Source of the DNA: Blastocladiella britannica
Lineage: Eukaryota; Blastocladiomycota; Blastocladiomycetes; Blastocladiales; Blastocladiaceae
Direction: 5' to 3'
Length of the DNA: 13,158 bases
NCBI GenBank assembly: GCA_025349905.2
Contig: MU625043.1
Location: 1 to 13,158 of the forward strand
Shown here: one piece after another, positions 7,691-13,158 of the stretch
Position numbering within the stretch: the stretch's first letter is position 1
Layout of the letters: each line of letters opens with the position of its first letter
Program-made: the position numbers and the translations under genes
The notes under the pieces: generated by a model
Database searches by the model: none
Told to the model about the DNA's origin: nothing
The model's input: only the letters and a program-made list of their open reading frames with translations

Positions 7691-9204
7691 ATGACCACCT
7701 CCACCACCACCAACCCATCCACCACTACCACCGCTGCCACCTCGGGCGACGCGTTGAGCAAGGCCGCGCACGCGCACGTCAGCTCGTCCCAGATCATGAC
7801 CCTGGAGCACAAGTATGGTGCCCACAAGTATGTATTCTTACTCTTTATCCTACCATTCCAAAAAGAAAAAGTACTAACCACGTAATGAACATGGTATTAG
7901 CTACCATCCGCTCCCAGTGGTGTTTTCGCGCGCCCAGGGCGTGCACGTGTGGGACCCGGAGGGCAAGCAGTACATGGATTTCCTGTCGGCGTACTCTGCC
8001 GTGAACCAGGGCCACTCGCACCCCAAGATTCTCAAGGCGCTGGTTGACCAGGCGTCAACGCTTGCGTTGTCGTCGCGTGCGTTCTACAATGACGTGTTTG
8101 GTCGGTTTGCGCAGTACGTGACTGCGGTACGTGTTGCCATTTCCATTATGAACGGACAAAAAAAAAAGAAACTGACAAAATGACATACAAAAGACTTTTG
8201 GATACGATATGGTGCTGCCCATGAACACGGGCGCCGAGGCCGTCGAGACCGCCATCAAGCTGGCGCGCAAGTGGGGGTACACCAAGAAGGGCATTCCGGC
8301 CAACAAGGCGATTGTGCTGACCGCCGCCGGCAACTTCCACGGCCGCACCATGGGCATCATCTCGATGTCGACGGACCCAGACTCGCGCGACGGTTTCGGG
8401 CCGTACTTGCCCGGCGTGGGCCCGATCTGCCCGTCGGGCGCCGTGATCGAGTACGGCGACGCGGCGGCAATGCGTCGCGCCCTCGAGCTCCACGGCAATA
8501 ACGTGGCGGCAATTCTTCTGGAGCCCATTCAGGGCGAGGCGGGCATCTTTGTTCCGCCCGAGGGCTACTTGTCCGAGATTGCGGCCATGTGCCGCGAGCA
8601 CAATGTGCTGTTCATTTGCGACGAGATCCAGACCGGTCTGGCCCGGACCGGCAAGATGCTCGCGTGCGAGTGGGACAATGTGCGGCCCGACGTGGTGATT
8701 CTGGGTAAAGCGCTTTCCGGCGGCATGTACCCGGTGTCGTGCGTGCTGGCGTCGCGCGACGTGATGCTGACGATCAAGCCGGGAGAGCACGGGTCCACGT
8801 ACGGCGGCAACCCGCTCGGGTGCGCGGTGGCGCTGGCGGCGCTCGAGGTGATCAAGGACGAGAACCTGATTGAGCGGTCCAATGTCCTCGGCGAGCGGTT
8901 CCGTGCCGGTCTTCGGGCCATTGACTCGCCCCTCATTCAGCTGGTCCGTGGTCGTGGGCTCTTGAACGCGGTGGTGATCAACGAGGGCATCACCGACAAG
9001 ACCGCGTGGCACATTTGCTTGCTGCTCAAGGAGCGCGGTCTGCTGGCCAAGCCGACGCACCAGAACATCATTCGCCTCGCACCGCCGCTGGTGATCACCG
9101 AGGCCGAGCTCGACTTGGGCGTGGAGATTTTCGCGTCGGTGCTGCGCGACATTGGCGCCATGAAGCTCGAGGATATTCCCGGCGCGATTGAGGAGGAGCA
9201 CTAG
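7691..9204 (+). CDS. CAR2: Ornithine aminotransferase (PLP enzyme)
   Basis: It transfers the delta-amino group of ornithine to 2-oxoglutarate, giving glutamate semialdehyde and glutamate in arginine breakdown and proline formation; the fungal enzyme is usually cytosolic. Exons are 7691-7827, 7901-8126 and 8194-9204; introns are 7828-7900 (GTATGT, a perfect TACTAAC at 7872-7878, TTAG) and 8127-8193 (GTACGT...AAAG). The spliced product is 457 residues, close to the family's 420-440 plus a Thr/Ser-rich leader of about 25 residues. Hallmarks: [12 protein letters not shown] across the first junction, [48 protein letters not shown], the PLP-binding lysine in LGKALSGG (codon 8707-8709, about residue 293) and [11 protein letters not shown]. 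The leader has no arginines, so it is not a typical mitochondrial presequence. Confidence 0.97.
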
Positions 9205-9356
9205 TAAGCTTTTGTCGTCAATACATTATCCTCCATTCATTTTCAATTTTCCTTGACTTGGGTATCTGGTACCCGAGGATGTGACGCGCGGTCAGTGAGT
9301 GAGGTCTTCTCTTTCCATTTTTTTTCAAAGGAACATAAAAAGTCACAGCAAATACA
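9205..9356 (+). other. Intergenic region between two tandem genes
   Basis: Only 152 bases separate the ornithine aminotransferase stop from the Sel1 protein start. They must hold the 3' end of one transcript and the promoter and 5' UTR of the next. The stretch is AT-rich near both ends, with no recognisable motif. Confidence 0.5.
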
Positions 9357-9392
9357 ATGTACACGCCTCGGCTCGGGACGCCGACACAACAG

Positions 9393-9444
<52 letters not shown>

Positions 9445-10556
9445 CACAGCACCAGCAGCACGCGCCTCGCCGCACCACCTCGATTATGCGTACCAGCTCG
9501 CCGTACGCTGCCCAGCAACAGCAACCAGGCCCGGGCTCTTCGTCCACCCCCACGGCGCCCATGTCACCGACGGCCCCGGCAACCGCACCGCAGTGGCAGT
9601 ACCAGCCGCAGTACCAGCAACAGCAACAACCAGCACACTTTACCGACGCGACCGATGCCACGCGCATGCGTGCCCTGGAGGCGCTGGGCGGGTCCCTGGC
9701 GCCGCGGTGGGATGATGTGAGCGGAGGTGGGCGCTCAGCCGACGGCCTGCTGGCCCCGCCGATGCCTGATACGGACGGCGGCGACTCGGACTCGGACATG
9801 GGCGCACCGATGCTGGCCGACTCGGTGGCGCGGCACCACCGCCCTCCGTCCGACTTTGGCACCATTTCGCGGCACCTGTCGATGCCCCGCGGCATGTCTG
9901 CGGTGGCCGAGAAGCCGTTGTCGGCCGAGGAAGCCCGCGCCGCACAGGCCGACGCGCACATTCAGCGCGGCATCGTCCTGCACGAGAAGCTGGAACTGGC
10001 GGCGTCCACGGCCGAGTTCGGGTCGGCCGCGCACCTCGGGTCCCCCACGGGCATGTACTTGTACGGCATGGCGCTGCGGTCCGGGTGGGGCGTGGACCGC
10101 GACGAGCCCAAGTCGTTCGTGTATTTGTCGCGGGCGGCCGAGCTAGCGATGCGCAACGCCACGGCCGCTCGGGCCACCAAGGGCGCGGCCAACTTGCGCG
10201 CGACCGACGGCGGCGACGGGTCGGATCCGCGGCTGGTGGCGGCGGCACGCGAACTGACGCTGGCCATCTACGAGCTGGGCCAATCGTTCCGTAACGGGTG
10301 GGGCGTGCCGCGCGACCGCAAGAACGGGTCGTTTTACTTGCAGATCGCGGCCGACTTGGGCGACCCGGACGCGCAGGTGGACGTTGGGCTGTGCTACCTT
10401 AACGGCGACGGCGTGAAACGCGACAAGAAGTTGGCGGCAAAGTACTTCCGGCTCGCGTCCAACTCGGGCCTCGATTTTCCGGGCAACTCGTGGGTGTGGA
10501 AGTCCAAGTACGACGGGTGCGGGGTCAAGAAGCGCGAGAAGCGTGGTGCCCGTTGA
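9357..10556 (+). CDS. Sel1-repeat protein, Nif1/DSF2-like, with polyQ N-terminus
   Basis: This is an uninterrupted 399-residue ORF. Residues 1-200 are low complexity: Q19 at 11-29, further Gln/Pro-rich stretches, and Ser/Asp-rich patches. Residues about 206-373 hold Sel1-like repeats: one around GSPTGMYLYGMALRSGWGVDRD, a second around LAIYELGQSFRNGWGVPRD and a third around AQVDVGLCYLNGDGVKRDKKLAAKYFRLA. A linker of about 35 residues separates the first two. The tail GNSWVWKSKYDG resembles the end of fungal Sel1 proteins of the S. pombe Nif1 / S. cerevisiae DSF2 group, as I remember them. Sel1 repeats form alpha-helical scaffolds for partner binding; Nif1 is linked to cell-cycle kinase control, which is only suggestive here. 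The Skt5/Chs4 chitin synthase activators are also Sel1 proteins, but the prenylation CAAX end some of them carry is absent. Confidence 0.85.
9387..9443 (+). repeat. Polyglutamine-coding CAG/CAA repeat (Q19)
   Basis: Nineteen in-frame Gln codons near the N-terminus of the Sel1 protein. The 5' part is mostly pure CAG and the 3' part alternates CAA and CAG, a 6-base unit. The regular hexamer suggests expansion by slippage. Confidence 0.95.
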
Positions 10557-10685
10557 TTTTTCGATTTGTTGTTGTCGATCGCCTGGCTGTGCTCGACACC
10601 TTCTTTCCCGAGCTGCGCGGCGGTGCCCCGGCTCGGTCTACATAGACCGTCCTCCCTCTTTTCTTTCGCATTTGAATATAATGAT
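10557..10685. other. Convergent 3' intergenic region
   Basis: Here 129 bases separate the Sel1 protein stop (plus) from the ABC transporter stop (minus). The region should hold both polyadenylation sites. I see no gene. Confidence 0.5.
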
Positions 10686-13140
10686 TTATGCAAGCAATCC
10701 CTCCGCCGAACCTGCTGTCTGCATCTGGTAGTAGACCCCGCGCTTGGCCATGAGTTGCGCATGGCTGCCCATTTCGAGAATGCGGCCGTACGGTTTCCCC
10801 ATGACCACGATAATGTCGGCGTGCTGAATGGTGCTCAGGCGGTGGGCAATGATCAGCACCGTGCGGCCCTTCATGAGTCGGTCGAGCGCGTCCTGCACCA
10901 GTCGCTCCGATTGGGCTATTTATTCCATTTGGTGAGACCAAGCCATAAAAAAAAAAAAAAAAAGGTTAACGTACTGTCCAGCGCCGAAGTGGCCTCATCC
11001 AAGATCAGCACCGACGGGTTCTTGAGCAAGCACGCGGCAATCCCAACCCGCTGCCGCTGCCCGCCTGAAAGTGACGCCCCGCGCTCGCCCACCACCGTCT
11101 CGTACCCGTCCGCGAACGCGGCAATAAACTCGTGCGCGTTGGCCAGCCGCGCGGCCTCGTGCACCTCGGCGTCGGTGGCGTCGGGCCGACCGTACCGAAT
11201 GTTATCGGCAATGGTACCCGAAAATAACGCCGGCTGTTGCGCCAAGTACCCGACGCGTTCGCGCCACCACCGCAAGTCCACGGCGCGAAGATCGTGGCCG
11301 TCGACCGTCACACGACCTGCCTGCGGGTCGTAGAAACCTTCCAGCAATCCGACACTCGTGGACTTGCCGGACCCCGACGCTCCACACAAGGCTATCACGG
11401 CGCCGGCGGGGATCGTCAGCGTGAAGTCGCGCAGGACGGGCACGTCGGGACGCGTCGGGTACGCGAAGTCCACGTGGTGGAACCCGAGCTCGCCGCGCAA
11501 GGGGGCCGTCGGGATCGTGCCGGTGCCGGGACGGGCCGAGATTGTCGGCGCCTGGTGAATGTACTCGAACACGCGCGCGGCGGCCGCTTGCGCCTTGATG
11601 AACTGGCCGACCAAGATACCCAGCGATGCTATTTAATTGTTTTTGTCAGATAAAAAATTGCACTAAAGAAAGGAAAGTACGAACAAAGACTCCGCTGCGC
11701 GGCCTGCGTGGCCATCAAGTACGTCATAAGCTGTCCGGGCTCCATATGCCCCGCGGCCACCTGTGCGCCGCCAACGTACAGCACCGCCAGCACCATGGAT
11801 CCGATCGACGTGGACGTAATGGCCTGGAACGCGCCAATGTGCATGCCCAAGTATTGGTTCCATTTGGCCGACCGCCGCGTGGCCGCATCCAGTCTTGCCA
11901 CCTCGCGGTCCTCGGCCGCATACGCCTTGACCGTGCGCACATTGGCCAGTGCTTCGCCGGCCCCACCCAGTGCCGCCGACTCGACGTCCTTGGCTCGACG
12001 CGACACGCGCCGAAGGAACGCGCCGTACACTGCGCCGACGACGTACAGGACCGGCATGGTACCCGCGAGCGTTAAGGTCAGCACGGGCGACAAGTGGAGC
12101 AAGTGCAGGATCGAGCCCGTCACTTCGGTCGCGGATCGGATGCCGTTGGTCACGCACTATTTACCATTTATAGTCAATAACCAAAATGAATACAAAGATG
12201 GCAGGTACCTACCTGCTTGAACGTGGACTTGAACTCTTGCACGTCGGCCGTCAACCGCGCGACCAGCTCGCTCGACTGCCGCGCGTCAAAGAACGCCACG
12301 TCCTGGTGAATCAGCGCGTCGTACAGCCGCAGCCGCACCCGGCGGGCCAAGTTCTCGCCCAATTGCGACACCAGCGCAATGTGTGTGAACGTCAGCGCAC
12401 CCTTCACCGCAAACAGCGCCAGCAGCCGGGCTGCGGGACGGTTCAGAGGTTGCAGCGCGGCCATCAGCGAGGGAGTCGCAAATGCGCTCATTAACAGCGA
12501 TGCCAGTGGACCAGACGATTCGACTGTTACTGCTGCTGTTGCTGAAGGTGTGACCAAGGACTGCGAAATCACCGTCACCAGCTCGCCCATGACCCGGGGA
12601 AGCGCCAAGCTCGCCAGTGCACCGGCGACAGTCGAGAGGATCACGGCTGCCAGCAACCAGTCGTCACGCAACAGGGCCAGGATCTCGCGCAGGAGCGACG
12701 GACGCTCTGAGGATGATACGGCATTCGCGGTGGGTGTAGCCACGACGCGTGTCTCGCAGTGCGCGGTTGGGAATACCAAGGAAGCAAGACGCGAGAGCGA
12801 TGGGCTGTGCGTCCAGTGCACGGTCGCGGTCATAGCCAGTCGGGTCGTGGCCGATCGGGCCGATTGCATCACTGCGGGCGTCGCGATGAGGTGACGGCGC
12901 AGGTGTCGGGCCACGGTTGCTACTGCCAATCGCCATGAAAACGAGGACGAGGGTGAGAATGCATGATTGAGACGGCGTTGCGGGTGAAGGGCTTGCTGGA
13001 AGCAGCTATGTGCGGCAATCGTTGAGGGAAGTTCCTTTCAAAAAAAACAAAGGAAAAACACACCCAGCAGACGAGAACAGAGATGACCGCGAGCGAAATG
13101 CGGCGGCAGGGCGGAGAGACGCCCGCAATCCCAATAGCAT
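10686..13140 (-). CDS. Mitochondrial ABC half transporter, ABCB8-like
   Basis: This is an ABC exporter with a TMD-NBD layout, about 741 residues, close to human ABCB8 (about 735). Minus-strand exons: 13140-13064, 13005-12213, 12156-11685, 11628-10975, 10915-10686; introns are 58, 56, 56 and 59 nt, and three of the four end AATAG (the first ends CATAG). All junction phases agree. Exon 1 starts [15 protein letters not shown]; through residue 70 the protein is Arg/Ser/Ala-rich and nearly free of Asp/Glu, a clear mitochondrial presequence. The membrane domain contains [14 protein letters not shown] and [11 protein letters not shown]. The nucleotide-binding domain has Walker [10 protein letters not shown] (Lys about 536), [22 protein letters not shown], signature LSGGQ (about 634-638), Walker B VLILDE (about 654-659) and IIAHRLST. 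The ANAHEFI and VFEY stretches favour ABCB8 over ABCB10/Mdl. The exon 3 donor (GTTCGT at 11684) is weak but restores QRSLSSLG. The residues after LSGGQRQR are unusual. Confidence 0.92.
10947..10963 (-). repeat. Homopolymer run (17 T on coding strand) in ABC transporter intron 4
   Basis: A 17-base A run on the plus strand lies in the 59-nt intron 10916-10974, near its donor. Being a long homopolymer, its length may be variable or misread. Confidence 0.8.
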
Positions 13141-13158
13141 TCCTTTATGATTTTGGCA

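Noticed and set aside
8146..9201. 351-residue minus-strand frame across ornithine aminotransferase
   Set aside because: Antisense shadow of a conserved enzyme with high third-position GC.
9218..9961. Minus-strand frame with a long Cys run opposite the polyQ tract
   Set aside because: The Cys run is just the CAG/CAA repeat read in reverse; the plus strand encodes the Sel1 protein.
1..10556. Chitin synthase and Sel1 protein as a functional cell-wall cluster with a Skt5-type activator
   Set aside because: The Sel1 protein looks closer to Nif1/DSF2 than to Skt5, and unrelated genes lie between them; linkage alone is weak evidence.
1..13158. Novel defence system, mobile element or biosynthetic cluster
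   Set aside because: All confident genes are conserved eukaryotic housekeeping types with independent introns and orientations; there are no terminal repeats, transposase or integrase motifs.

Overview
This window is nuclear DNA of a fungus. It holds chitin synthase, many short spliceosomal introns (about 56-82 nt, AT-rich, most starting GTA and about half ending ATAG) and GC-rich exons separated by A/T homopolymer runs. The gene set (division-2 chitin synthase with a DEK_C tail, cytosolic 60S protein uL2, ornithine aminotransferase, a Nif1/DSF2-type Sel1 protein, a mitochondrial ABCB8-type half transporter) is ordinary fungal housekeeping. The high coding GC and Gln/Pro-rich proteins would fit an early-diverging zoosporic fungus such as Blastocladiomycota, but that placement is a guess.

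Layout, left to right. (1) 1-1756 (+): 3' part of a chitin synthase gene, at least three exons. (2) 1904-5132 (-): three-exon gene for an unrecognised Pro/Gln/Ala-rich protein of about 1021 residues, convergent with the chitin synthase gene. (3) 5133-5446: divergent promoter region with a TCACGTGA palindrome. (4) 5447-6404 (+): ribosomal protein uL2 (RPL2/RPL8), whose 5' end appears to need an isolated ATG exon and a single-nucleotide exon. (5) 6405-7690: mostly non-coding, with a decayed coding-like stretch on the minus strand (6574-7260) and a 24-codon upstream ORF close to the next gene. (6) 7691-9204 (+): ornithine aminotransferase, three exons. (7) 9357-10556 (+): Sel1-repeat protein with a 19-residue polyglutamine tract, no intron. 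(8) 10686-13140 (-): mitochondrial ABC half transporter of the ABCB8 type, five exons, whose first exon encodes a strong mitochondrial presequence.

The genes do not form a pathway or cluster; each seems to be an independent eukaryotic transcription unit. I found no mobile element, CRISPR array, tRNA or rRNA. The gene models were built by hand from splice signals, reading-frame phase and recalled family sequences, with no alignment or transcript evidence. The observations most worth a second look are the uL2 single-nucleotide exon, a stopless 3n intron in the large low-complexity gene, the upstream ORF before ornithine aminotransferase, and the changed residues after the ABC signature motif.
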